Shown one piece after another: positions 8,785-16,792 of a DNA stretch of 64,000 nt. The stretch comes from SZUA-36 sp963774415 (GTDB lineage: Bacteria > Pseudomonadota > Gammaproteobacteria > Xanthomonadales > SZUA-36): assembly GCA_963774415.1 (NCBI GenBank), contig CAVZEU010000005.1, positions 62,001 to 126,000 on the forward strand. Direction: 5' to 3'. How positions within the stretch are numbered: the stretch's first letter is position 1; the number at the start of each line of letters is the position of its first letter. The notes under the pieces are model-generated. The model worked only from the letters and a program-made list of their open reading frames with translations. It did no database searches and was not told the origin of the DNA. Both the position numbers and the translations under genes were made by a program.

Positions 8785-11052
8785 TCAGTTTTCACGGCGC
8801 ACCCCCCGCCTCAAAGGCACCTGCACCGCCTGCGGAGACGCGGCGGCCACCGGTTCGGATTTGCCCTTCGATTTCCCGTCCGTGTTTCCGGCCTCGCTGA
8901 CCCCCGGTTGGACGTTGACGGCGGGCACCGCGATGATCGGCACCATCGTGCTCTGGTCCGTGACCTGGATCAGGCCGCCGTGCGAGGCGATGAACGAGGC
9001 CATCTGTGTCTGCATTTCAACGGTCGCAGCCACGGAATACGCCGGGCTTATGAGCGAACCGTGCTCGGCCGGCGGCAGGAAGCGCGCCGCGGCGCGTAAA
9101 CCGTCGGGACTTTGCAGCGTGCTGCTGTAGGGCGTCAGCCCACCGACCGCGATCAGCGGTTCGGTGCCCGACAGCGGCGCCGTGTCCACGTAATTCGGGA
9201 CAACCGTGTCACCGATCACTTCATGCAGCATGATCGGTGTGACACCGGCAGCCTCCTGCACCCAGTTGACCGGGTCCGCGGAATCCAGCACGGTCTGCCA
9301 GGCGATGAAAAACTGCTCGTAGTCCGCAGTGCCTGGTTCCAGACCCGCTCCGGCGTACAGGCCAGCGCGGATGGGCGGACCAAAAGTGGGAGATGCTTCC
9401 GCGAATCGGGCGATACCGCCGCCCGGCGCGGACAGCACGGAACGCGAAATCAACGGCTCATAGGCGCTGAGGATCGTGCCGTGCATGGCGCCCCACGAAT
9501 GTCCGACATAGGCGATGTTGGTGCCGTCGGTGTCCGGCACCGTGTCATCGTCGAAATCCATTTGCGGCACCGACAAGGCCAGCACGGACAGGTCGGCGAC
9601 GCCCTGCCGGATCGTGTCGCGCCCGGTCAGCATGCTGGCGAGCGCAGCGCTCACCCAGTGCGTGCCCGACGGGTCGATCAGGCCGTCCGGTCCCGGCGCA
9701 CCTGTCTGGTTATTGATGATATCCGTGTCGAAGGTGCGTTCGTTCGCGACCGGCGCAAAGGGTGTGTTCTCAACGTAAAAACCGGCCAGTTGGGGCTCCT
9801 CGTCCGGATTGACTCCGTGCAACGGAAAATCGATCGCGACCGCCGCGTAGCCGATGGAGGCCAGCGTATCGGCGATCGCCAGCAAGTCGGTGCGGTTACG
9901 CGTGATGCCGTGGCCGTATATCACGACCGGCCAGCCGCCGGCGGGCTTGGCATGCCCGGAATACGCGTTCGGCACCGTCACCAAGAGCGGCACCGTCTGC
10001 ATGCCGGTCAAAACCGGCATCGGGTTGGCGACCGTGATATTGGTCGAAGTCGGGTCGAGGCCGTACTGGTCGAACGGCGGCACGTAAGCGCCCGGCGCGG
10101 CCTTCCAGAACCCCGTCAGCGCGGCCGTGGGATTCTCCGGCGTCGGTATGCCCGAGTAATACGGCAGCGTGATGATGCCAATTTCGATATCGGCGATGCC
10201 CGCCCCGCCCACCGCGGCCGTCGTCATCATGGTCGGCACGATCGTCGTCGGCGCCGGCTGGGCCGCGGCCCGCAGTTGTTTCAGCGTCCGCGTAACCGAT
10301 TCGGTCTGCACCGTCCAGCTGAGGATGATGTCGTCCGGGTCGATACCGGCGTAGGCGGCCGCGTTCAGCTCCATGCTCTGGGTAGCCTGCCTGAGCGGCT
10401 CGAGGTTTTGCGCCGTCTCGTCGTCGATCAGCGAGTAAGTACTGTGGCCGTTGGCGTCGACCCAAGGCGTGCGCCGCTTGGTCAGGAAATACGTCGTGTC
10501 CGGGGTCGCGTCGTTGCCGGCAGCATCCTTGATGCCGTTGGTCAGCACGGCCATGTAGGCCGTGTACTCGTGCAGCGGGCGCAGCGGCAGAATGACAACG
10601 TTGCTGCCGGAGGCCAGCGCAAAGTAATCGAGACCGGGCGTCAGTTCGCGGACAATACTGGTCACCGCGACGAACGATTGGGTCGTGACCTCGAACACCC
10701 TGACCGATTGCCCCGGCACGACGGAGGCCGGGTCGATGGCGCCGGGCTGGCCGTTGACGTCGACAAAACCGGTCACCCACTTCTCGGTGGTGCTGAAGCC
10801 GTCGAGCGCATCGAGCGCCACTATCGGGTCGCCGTAATCGGTCGGGTCCGCGGCCGGGATATTCAGCGTCAGGTCGGTGGTGTCCGTGAACGCCAGGTTC
10901 GACGGAAACGGGATAGGACCGTCAGGCGGGGCGAAACTCGCCGTCAGCACGCCGGTGACGACACTGCCGTCCTTGTTCAGCGCCGGACCGTACTGGGCGC
11001 TGACGTTGAGCGTGAAAAGTGACAGGAACAGCAGGATTAGACGCTTACTCAT
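8785..11052 (-). CDS. VolA/Pla-1-type extracellular lipase
   Basis: A 755-residue exported lipase. The start at 11052 follows a GGGGAGCTC ribosome site. The signal peptide ends near NVSAQYG. The N-terminal third carries the family's virulence-factor-lipase region, with FPSNLAFTDTTDLTLN and DPIVALDALDGFSTTE. The C-terminal half is an alpha/beta hydrolase with VVIYGHGITRNRTD and the nucleophile elbow GHSWG, Ser519 by my count. Family members such as Vibrio VolA release fatty acids from lysophosphatidylcholine and are surface lipoproteins. Here no lipobox cysteine is visible, so the protein is probably secreted or held another way. It is the first gene of the operon that continues with DUF1302, DUF1329, YCF48 and RND, which suggests that it releases the lipid that the rest handles. 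Confidence 0.85.
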   Translation of the reverse strand: MSKRLILLFLSLFTLNVSAQYGPALNKDGSVVTGVLTASFAPPDGPIPFPSNLAFTDTTDLTLNIPAADPTDYGDPIVALDALDGFSTTEKWVTGFVDVNGQPGAIDPASVVPGQSVRVFEVTTQSFVAVTSIVRELTPGLDYFALASGSNVVILPLRPLHEYTAYMAVLTNGIKDAAGNDATPDTTYFLTKRRTPWVDANGHSTYSLIDDETAQNLEPLRQATQSMELNAAAYAGIDPDDIILSWTVQTESVTRTLKQLRAAAQPAPTTIVPTMMTTAAVGGAGIADIEIGIITLPYYSGIPTPENPTAALTGFWKAAPGAYVPPFDQYGLDPTSTNITVANPMPVLTGMQTVPLLVTVPNAYSGHAKPAGGWPVVIYGHGITRNRTDLLAIADTLASIGYAAVAIDFPLHGVNPDEEPQLAGFYVENTPFAPVANERTFDTDIINNQTGAPGPDGLIDPSGTHWVSAALASMLTGRDTIRQGVADLSVLALSVPQMDFDDDTVPDTDGTNIAYVGHSWGAMHGTILSAYEPLISRSVLSAPGGGIARFAEASPTFGPPIRAGLYAGAGLEPGTADYEQFFIAWQTVLDSADPVNWVQEAAGVTPIMLHEVIGDTVVPNYVDTAPLSGTEPLIAVGGLTPYSSTLQSPDGLRAAARFLPPAEHGSLISPAYSVAATVEMQTQMASFIASHGGLIQVTDQSTMVPIIAVPAVNVQPGVSEAGNTDGKSKGKSEPVAAASPQAVQVPLRRGVRREN

Positions 11053-11224
11053 GATTGAGCTCCCCATAAAAAGTGCAGTACCAATACGCCGTTATGCCGC
11101 GAGCCCGGAGCCGGGCGGGCCGAAGTCCGCTCGCGGGCAAGGCTGAATTTGTGTTATTTAACAACCCCATTGACTGCTTCTCTGGCTGGCAGTCTCTTGC
11201 GCGTGCAATAGGTCATTTTCCAAT

Positions 11225-11240
11225 CATACGGCAGCGTATG
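11225..11240. promoter_or_regulatory. Inverted repeat CATACG-N4-CGTATG, candidate operator
   Basis: A perfect 6-bp inverted repeat with a 4-base spacer lies in the 296-base region between the divergent lipase operon (start 11052) and the PHA-system gene (start 11349). It could be a dimeric regulator site. No bound regulator can be named from the sequence. Confidence 0.35.
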
Positions 11241-11269
11241 CAAAAACAAAAATGGCAAATTGGATGTTG

Positions 11270-11283
11270 TTGATCTAAATCAA
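11270..11283. promoter_or_regulatory. FNR/ANR-type binding site
   Basis: The sequence TTGATCTAAATCAA is a perfect match to the consensus TTGAT-N4-ATCAA recognised by FNR/ANR oxygen sensors. It is centred about 72 bases before the start of the PHA-system gene at 11349, a plausible activating position, and about 225 bases from the divergent lipase operon. This suggests control by oxygen limitation. Dnr/CRP-like relatives could share the site. Confidence 0.7.
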
Positions 11284-11348
11284 ACGGCTTGTCGTCATGG
11301 AATACGGCGCGGGCGGTGGATTAGACTGCGCTTAACACCGGGGAAAGC

Positions 11349-11645
11349 ATGACGAACGTGTTCACTATCGATATCCAGGCTAGCCACCAACTGGTCCATG
11401 CCGGGGCTTTGCGCGCCGCCGAAGCGTTGTCGCGCGATTTGGCGGAAAGGTTCGCTATCGCTTATCACTGGGAAGACGAGGTGATTGTGTTCCAGCGGCC
11501 CGGTATCCGCGGACGCATCCGCGTACAGGACACCAAGATCGCGGTAGAAGCGCACCTGGGTCTGATGTTGACGCTGTTGCAAGATTCCATCGAGCGGGAA
11601 ATCGTTCGCTATCTCGAGGAGCACTTCGGCTGCCGCTTCCGATAG
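11349..11645 (+). CDS. Polyhydroxyalkanoic acid system family protein
   Basis: A 98-residue soluble protein of the PHA_gran_rgn family (putative polyhydroxyalkanoate system protein), found near phasin and PHA-regulator genes. Recognisable parts are HQLVHAGALRAAEALSRDLAERF near the N-terminus (given here as a landmark at about residues 13-35), YHWEDEVIVFQRPGIRG in the middle and EIVRYLEEHFGCRF at the end. Length fits the family. The biochemical role is not known; it is assumed to affect granule formation. It lies upstream of the PhaD-like regulator on the same strand after a gap of 112 bases. The FNR/ANR-type site at 11270-11283 lies directly upstream, pointing to induction at low oxygen. Confidence 0.8.
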   Translation: MTNVFTIDIQASHQLVHAGALRAAEALSRDLAERFAIAYHWEDEVIVFQRPGIRGRIRVQDTKIAVEAHLGLMLTLLQDSIEREIVRYLEEHFGCRFR

Positions 11646-11757
11646 CGGCGAAGCCACTGATCAAACGAAGCGGCCATGACCGCCGCGTCACCGCCCAACA
11701 CGCCCGCCGTGGCGTGGCACCCATGCTGCAGGGAGCCATCCTGCTACAATCGGCGTG

Positions 11758-12396
11758 ATGAAGCGCCGCGACACACGTGAATTGATCCTCGCCACCAGTC
11801 TCGCGCTGTTCAACGAACTGGGCGAACCCAATGTCAGCACCAATCATATCGCTGACGCGGCCGATATCAGCCCGGGCAACCTCTATTACCACTTTAACAA
11901 CAGGGAGGAGATCGCCCTTGAACTGTGCAAACGCTACCTGCTCGAAATCCAGCCGATGCTGGCAACCGAAAAGGGCGCAGCCACGGACATGGAAGACCTG
12001 TGGCTGCGACTGCACCTGATATTCGAGCTGATGGGCCGCTACCGCTTTTTGTTCCGTAACCTGCCCGATCTGTGCGACCGCGTCAGCAATTTGCAGCGCG
12101 CGTTCCAGGGCCTGCTCGGGCGCCAGCGTTCCGCGCTGCTGGCCATGATCGGGGCGCTGCGGGGTAAAGGCATCCTCGAAATCGATGCCAATGAAAGCGA
12201 GGTCCTGGTCGAATCCATGCTTTTGGCGATAAACTGCTGGATTCCGTTCGCCCAGGTCAGCGCTGACCCCGGCCTGTCCGACGGACGGCTTCAGGCCGAT
12301 GCGGCCGCACGCGTCCTGCACCTGGTCCTGCCTTACGCCAGGGAACCCGAAGCCGGCCGCCTCGAAGCGCTGGCGCTCCGCTATCGGCAAAACTAA
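11758..12396 (+). CDS. phaD: PhaD-like TetR family transcriptional regulator
   Basis: A 212-residue TetR-type regulator. Residues 5-50 form the DNA-binding domain with the recognition segment ISPGNLYYHFNNREEIALEL, and QLGEPNVST-like residues (LFNELGEPNVST) match Pseudomonas PhaD closely. The remainder is the ligand-binding domain. PhaD activates phasin genes in medium-chain PHA producers in response to PHA-pathway intermediates. The phasin gene at 12446-13003 lies convergently right after it, which supports the name. There is no clear ribosome site before the ATG, and a TACAAT hexamer at 11745-11750 would place the transcription start at or next to the ATG, so the message could be leaderless. 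An ATG shares the same frame after an in-frame GTG at 11755. Confidence 0.75.
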   Translation: MKRRDTRELILATSLALFNELGEPNVSTNHIADAADISPGNLYYHFNNREEIALELCKRYLLEIQPMLATEKGAATDMEDLWLRLHLIFELMGRYRFLFRNLPDLCDRVSNLQRAFQGLLGRQRSALLAMIGALRGKGILEIDANESEVLVESMLLAINCWIPFAQVSADPGLSDGRLQADAAARVLHLVLPYAREPEAGRLEALALRYRQN

Positions 12397-12414
12397 GGCT
12401 TTGCGGTGTCGTGT

Positions 12415-12443
12415 CAAAAAAGGCCGGCGAGGCGCCGGCTTTT
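12415..12443. terminator. Bidirectional intrinsic terminator between phaD-like gene and phasin gene
   Basis: The perfect stem GCCGGCG (12423-12429) and CGCCGGC (12433-12439) has the loop AGG. It is preceded by an A run and followed by TTTT, so it can end transcription from both convergent genes. Confidence 0.75.
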
Positions 12444-12445
12444 AT

Positions 12446-13003
12446 TCACTCCTGGCGGGTTTTTGCCGCCGCTTTGGCCGCGTTCTTCTGTGCCGGCTTT
12501 GCCGCCGTTTTCCTCGCTACCCGCTTGCGTGTCTTTGCGGTCCTGGTCGCGGTACTTGCAGTGAGCGCGCTCACCCTTTGCGACAGGGATTCAACACGAT
12601 CGGACAGCTTGCTCACCTCCTCGGCGGTCGGCACGCCGAGACGGCCCAGCACCCGCGCAACGCGATCTTCGAAGATGTTCTCGAGCTTGTCCCAATTGTC
12701 GGTGGCCTGCTGACGCACCGCCCCGACCCTGGAGTCCACGTCGCCCTTGATGTCACCCACGGCCGATTCAGCCGCATTACGGGTTTTCTTTTCCAGCTTC
12801 TTGCCCTCCGAGACCAGCTTTTCGAACAGTTTGTTGCCCTGCTCGATCAGCTTGCCGCTCTCGGCCTGGGCGACGGATACGGCACCGAGGCCGGCGAGCC
12901 AGATTTCACGCGCGGAATCCAGTACCGGCGCGGCAAACCCGGGTGCGTCGCGCCTGGCCTGTGTCTTTCCCGAAGGCTTCTTTTCCGAAGTTTTCTCTGT
13001 CAT
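12446..13003 (-). CDS. phaF: PhaF/PhaI-type phasin (PHA granule-associated protein)
   Basis: A 185-residue phasin. Residues about 25-145 match the family domain, with VLDSAREIWLAGLGAVSVA and KLFEKLVSEGKKLEKKTRN, followed by a heptad-rich segment (LSDRVESLSQRVSAL) suited to coiled-coil assembly. Residues about 148-185 are rich in Lys and Ala (KTAAKPAQKNAAKAAAK), like the histone-like tail of Pseudomonas PhaF but shorter. The size lies between PhaI and PhaF, so one protein may cover both roles: coating granules and binding DNA to spread granules between daughter cells. That last point is inference from the family. The regulator PhaD-like gene is convergent and shares a terminator. The promoter region is bordered by a MITE-like element starting 75 bases upstream. 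Confidence 0.85.
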   Translation of the reverse strand: MTEKTSEKKPSGKTQARRDAPGFAAPVLDSAREIWLAGLGAVSVAQAESGKLIEQGNKLFEKLVSEGKKLEKKTRNAAESAVGDIKGDVDSRVGAVRQQATDNWDKLENIFEDRVARVLGRLGVPTAEEVSKLSDRVESLSQRVSALTASTATRTAKTRKRVARKTAAKPAQKNAAKAAAKTRQE

Positions 13004-13077
13004 TTCAACCTCTTTGCTCCATTGAGTCTTGGCTCAGCGATGCTTGCATTTTAGCCGCAAAATTTAGAGCAAACACA

Positions 13078-13340
13078 CTAGCCCGCATATTGCACCAGCC
13101 GGCCACTGGCCTCACCATAAGCTGATGAATTTGCAAAACAGAATGACGATTTATCAAATTTATTCCAAGGTACACTTTGTAACCGGCCAGCGACCTATCC
13201 CGGCCCTGCCTTGTCCAGGCACACCTGGGCTTGGGCTTCCCTCCAGCCATAGCTTTGGCTATGGCTCTCAGTCCAGCCCGGCGCCCAGCCGCACCTGTTC
13301 TGCAGCAGCATCCGGGATGCTGGTGCAATATCCGGGCTAG
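13078..13340. mobile_element. MITE-like element with 22-bp terminal inverted repeats
   Basis: The outer 22 bases at 13078-13099 and 13319-13340 are inverted copies of each other with one mismatch; both begin CTAGCCCG and continue ATATTGCACCAGC. The outermost CTAG may be a 4-bp target duplication of the IS5-group type. The 263-bp interior has no convincing gene but contains hairpins, including AGCCATAGC-N4-GCTATGGCT near 13240-13262 and AGCATCC-N-GGATGCT-like pairing near 13306-13321. It fills most of the 422-base gap between the phasin gene and the TonB receptor. No transposase is present, so it would need one in trans. Confidence 0.6.
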
Positions 13341-13425
13341 CCGGATGCTTGGTCAGAAACAATGCGGCCGTAGCAGTAACGCCTTTGCGCCAAAACCGTG
13401 TTGCACTTTTCCGGCGGCGTCCCGG

Positions 13426-15261
13426 CTACCACCGATAAGCGCCGCTCAGGCTCACCTGGCGGCCGACGGCGGGTGTCCCCGGGTAATACTGGTAATGGCT
13501 GTCGCTCACGTTGTCCACCGCCAGCGTGAGGACAAAGGCATCGACCGCCGGCGGGTTCCAGGCCAGCGAGAGGGCGCCGAAATACGCGCTTTTCCCGTGC
13601 TGGCGCAGCGGGTTGTCCTGCTGCACCCGGTACTCGTTGTCGAGGCGCAATTCCACCTGCTTGCTCATGTCCCAGCGCAATGAAAGCGTTGCCCTGTGGC
13701 GTGCGAAATTGAGGGCATAGAAACTCGCGTCGACCAGGCTGGTGCCATAGTCGGCGTTCTTGTGGAGCCACGTATAGGCGGCGACCGCGTGCAGCGTTTG
13801 CCAATTCCTGGCAGCGATCACTTCCGCACCGAACACATCGATATCCACCGCGTTGGCCTGGCGCGCGAAGGGCGCACCCGTAAAATAGGTCCAGTCGACC
13901 AGGTTGTCGTCCTTGCGATAGAACAGCGTCGCCAGGGCGTTCCAGGCCGGTGTTTCCCGGCTCGCCGTGAGCGCCAACTGGCGGGCTCTTTCACGGCCAA
14001 GGTCGGGATTTCCGCCGAACAGGCCCGCGGGGGGCGACTTCAGGGCCGTGTAGCCCGGCAACTGCGACGTCGCGGCATATTCCAGCGCCACGCGGGTGCT
14101 GCCGCCCGCTGACGAACTGCGCATGCTCAAACCAATCAGCGGCGAGACGGCGCCGCCGTCTCGATTGGAGTTGTCCAGGCTCGCGCCGGCCCGCAAGCGG
14201 ACGACACGCGTGGCGGAGCGGGCAAGATCGATCGCCGGCACCAGCGTGAGCTTGAGATAGCGGCGAGCGTTGAAGCCGCCCCCGGTGAGATCGGTCGAAC
14301 GCACCAGCCGGTCGGCCGTCAGTTGCCCGCCGAACCGCCAGTCGATGCGCCCGCCGCGCCAGCCTGCCTGGACCGCGGCGGCCCAGACCCGCGTCTTGTG
14401 GTCGAACGAGCCGGGCCTGCCGGACTCCTTGGTGGTGCGGTCAAAATCGTAGTTGTCCACCAGTCCGCGGTAGTAAGCGCTGAATACCGCCCAGCCCTCA
14501 GCGCTTTCCCGGCGGTGGTTCAGCAGCAGCAGCCGTGTCTTGGTGTGATCGGTCTCCGCGAGCGAGGCAAAACCCGTGTACGCGCCCGGCCAGCCGAAGA
14601 ACTTGTCCTGGTAGGCCAACAGCAGGTCCGTCTGCGTGTTCCCCTGCCGGCGCTGCAGGTGCAGGTTGTAGCGGCTGAATTCGTGATCGCCGTTGGCGAC
14701 CGTGCCGTCGCCTTTCGAGTAGGCGGCCGATAGCGCCATGGCCGATACCCGTCCGCCGGTCCCGCTTCGCGCCCATGCCTGCCGTATCGAGCCGTAGCCC
14801 AGACTGTCGTTGCCGGCGCCCAGCAGGGTATCGCCGCCCGCGGCGACAGCCGGCAGCGAATACGCGAGCGTCGCCACGTTCGAATTAAAGCCGAGAACGG
14901 CGTTATCGATGCCGGTCCGCACCCGGGGCGGCGTCAAAAAGCGCGGATCGATCGGCAGGCCCGCTGAATAATGGCCGGTCTGCGGGTCCATGATGGTTGC
15001 CGCACCGACGGCAAAACCGGTATTTTCAAAAACGCCGCCTTCGACCGTTACGTCGGCCTGGCCTTCCGGCAAGCCGCGCGGCTGCAATTCGGTCTGCGGG
15101 TCGAATCGAAGGCGCGTGGCCAGCGACGCATAGCTGCCGGCGGGCTGCAAGTTGGCTACGCGTCTGCCGATGACCCTGACCTCGTCCAGCGGCTGCTCGT
15201 CGGCCAGCACCGCGCTCGTAACGAACAACAGCAACAGGCAACACAAACTGCGGCGGCTCAC
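13426..15261 (-). CDS. TonB-dependent outer-membrane receptor
   Basis: A 611-residue receptor. I chose the GTG at 15261 because it gives a clean signal peptide (SRRSLCCLLLLFVTSAVLA) followed by EQPLDEVRVIGRR, a TonB-box-like stretch. The longer frame to an ATG at 15375 adds 38 residues that look like leader sequence. The plug region has RGLPEGQADVTVEGGVFENTGF and the C-terminus ends in aromatic Trp after VSLSGAYRW, as expected for a barrel. The last part resembles BtuB (NVSDSHYQYY...GRQVSLSG), so cobalamin or a similar chelate is possible but unproven. No partner ABC transporter is nearby. The 415-base upstream region was searched for a cobalamin riboswitch without a convincing match. Confidence 0.75.
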   Translation of the reverse strand: MSRRSLCCLLLLFVTSAVLADEQPLDEVRVIGRRVANLQPAGSYASLATRLRFDPQTELQPRGLPEGQADVTVEGGVFENTGFAVGAATIMDPQTGHYSAGLPIDPRFLTPPRVRTGIDNAVLGFNSNVATLAYSLPAVAAGGDTLLGAGNDSLGYGSIRQAWARSGTGGRVSAMALSAAYSKGDGTVANGDHEFSRYNLHLQRRQGNTQTDLLLAYQDKFFGWPGAYTGFASLAETDHTKTRLLLLNHRRESAEGWAVFSAYYRGLVDNYDFDRTTKESGRPGSFDHKTRVWAAAVQAGWRGGRIDWRFGGQLTADRLVRSTDLTGGGFNARRYLKLTLVPAIDLARSATRVVRLRAGASLDNSNRDGGAVSPLIGLSMRSSSAGGSTRVALEYAATSQLPGYTALKSPPAGLFGGNPDLGRERARQLALTASRETPAWNALATLFYRKDDNLVDWTYFTGAPFARQANAVDIDVFGAEVIAARNWQTLHAVAAYTWLHKNADYGTSLVDASFYALNFARHRATLSLRWDMSKQVELRLDNEYRVQQDNPLRQHGKSAYFGALSLAWNPPAVDAFVLTLAVDNVSDSHYQYYPGTPAVGRQVSLSGAYRW

Positions 15262-15676
15262 CGTGTGCCCGAACGCGCTTGGGCGACGGGCCGGCAATGG
15301 GTCACCGAGCGTGAAAACACCATGCCGCTGCAAGCGGGCATGCCGAAAGAGACAGATCCATTTTGAAGCACGCAAAACATAGTTCCTTTAATTCAGACCG
15401 AGCCAGCGGACTGCCCGAATCAGGCGGCAACGACAGAACGCCAGCGGACCGGAACGGTCATCCGTTTCCCGTGAGCGCTCGAGCGGGCGCATAGGGGCGG
15501 ATGCCGCTCCAGCGATTTTCACCGGGTCTTCGGCCGCACCGCCACGGGGTCCTATAATGCCATCGATTCCGGCCGGAACGACCGTTCGCCGCACGTCACT
15601 ATCCAGCCGCGGCTAGTTTAGCTTAAAGTAACGTCTCACGGCGGCGTCATCGTTAGTTGCGTGCCGGCCACAGGCC
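15262..15676. other. Intergenic region between divergent TonB receptor and esterase genes
   Basis: This 415-base stretch holds no convincing gene. On the plus strand TATAAT at 15553-15558 could be a -10 element for the esterase gene, although no good -35 box is visible. On the minus strand it is the leader and promoter region of the receptor gene and contains several GC-rich inverted repeats. Confidence 0.4.
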
Positions 15677-16780
15677 ATGCAAGCTATGATCTGGTTCATT
15701 ATCACACTGTTGCTCCTGTGGGCGTTCGAGCGCTTCTACCTGCGCGGCCCGGGGCCGGCAGATTATCCCGTCCCGAATGAGCCGGAAGCAGTCCGCCGTT
15801 TCGGCTCCGCGGCGCACCAACAGTCCGAATTTGCAGCCGTGGCCAGGCAAGTGGAAAGCCTGTCCGGCGAGATCGCGGCGCATCTGCGCAGGCACAATTT
15901 CACCGCCGCACGAGAATTGATGGACAGGCTCGGCGAAGACCGCCGTTACAGCAGCCGTTTCCAGCGCACTGAAGCCGACGGCGTGGCGGCGGAATGGGTG
16001 CTGGCGCCGGGCGCCGACCCGCAACGGCGTGCGCTCTATATCCATGGCGGCGGATTCGTGATGGGCAGCAGCCGCAGCCACCGCACGATCACGAGCAAAT
16101 TCTCCGATGTCTGTGGCTGTGCCGTTCTGGCCGTCGACTACCGCTTGCTGCCCGAAAATCGATTCATGGACGCGGTCACAGATTGCCGAAACGCATACCA
16201 ATGGATGCTGGAAAACGGGCCCGCGGGTGCTGGCAAGGCGCAGCGGGCGTTTGTCGCCGGCGACTCCGCGGGCGCTACGCTGGCCCTGTCCTTGGCCGCC
16301 TGGCTCAGGGACAGGCGCCTGCGTCTGCCGGACGCGGTCGTGGCCATGTCGCCATTGACCGACAGCACCTTTTCCGGCGCCAGCATACGCGAGAATCTGG
16401 CCACCGACGTCATGCTGGCCCCCGCACTGCGCCCGCTGGTCAGGCTGCCCCCGTTCCTCAGAAGCCTCTCGATCGTTTGGGCTTATCGAGTCCGGCCCGC
16501 GAATCCCATCGCATCGCCGCTTGTCGGTGACCTGTCCGGCCTGCCGCCGACGTTGGTACAGGCCAGCGATGCCGAAATGCTGCTGGACGACGCCCGCCGT
16601 TATGTTTACAAGGCGCGGGCCGCGGGCACGCCAGCCAGGCTGCAGACCTGGGCCGGCATGTTCCACGTTTTCCAGATATTCGAACGTGAGTTGCCGCAGG
16701 CACGCGACGCTTGGACCAAAATTGGCCAATTCATCACGCAACAAGCGGTCCAGCCGCCCGCGCCACAAGAGCGCGGCTGA
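15677..16780 (+). CDS. HSL-family alpha/beta hydrolase (esterase), membrane-anchored
   Basis: A 367-residue hydrolase of the hormone-sensitive-lipase family. Residues 4-18 (MIWFIITLLLLWAF) form an uncleaved N-terminal membrane anchor. The oxyanion-hole motif HGGGF lies near residue 123, and the nucleophile elbow GDSAG has its Ser at residue 197. The acid is probably Asp in LVQASDAEML and the catalytic His lies in GMFHVFQIF. Such enzymes hydrolyse short- to medium-chain esters. Which side of the membrane the domain faces is not certain, although the short, neutral N-terminus gives little signal. It is alone on the plus strand and convergent with the propeller gene at 16790-18559, with a shared hairpin over the two stops. 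Confidence 0.85.
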   Translation: MQAMIWFIITLLLLWAFERFYLRGPGPADYPVPNEPEAVRRFGSAAHQQSEFAAVARQVESLSGEIAAHLRRHNFTAARELMDRLGEDRRYSSRFQRTEADGVAAEWVLAPGADPQRRALYIHGGGFVMGSSRSHRTITSKFSDVCGCAVLAVDYRLLPENRFMDAVTDCRNAYQWMLENGPAGAGKAQRAFVAGDSAGATLALSLAAWLRDRRLRLPDAVVAMSPLTDSTFSGASIRENLATDVMLAPALRPLVRLPPFLRSLSIVWAYRVRPANPIASPLVGDLSGLPPTLVQASDAEMLLDDARRYVYKARAAGTPARLQTWAGMFHVFQIFERELPQARDAWTKIGQFITQQAVQPPAPQERG

Positions 16781-16792
16781 ACGCCGCGCTTA
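16768..16792. terminator. Convergent hairpin over the stops of the esterase and propeller genes
   Basis: AGCGCGGC (16770-16777) pairs perfectly with GCCGCGCT (16783-16790) around a 5-base loop. It overlaps both stop codons. There is no long T run, so termination efficiency is uncertain. Confidence 0.45.

Noticed and set aside
6984..11022. Long plus-strand open frames opposite the DUF1302 and lipase genes (about 570 and 640 codons)
   Set aside because: They mirror GC-rich codon usage of the genes on the minus strand, have no family features and lie completely inside genes with clear domains and ribosome sites.
15425..15600. Possible cobalamin riboswitch before the TonB receptor gene (minus strand contains GGTGAAAATC and an ATTATAGG stretch)
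   Set aside because: Spacing between the motif parts is wrong and the GCCACTG and GACCTGCC-type elements are missing. A covariance-model search with the Rfam cobalamin family would decide.
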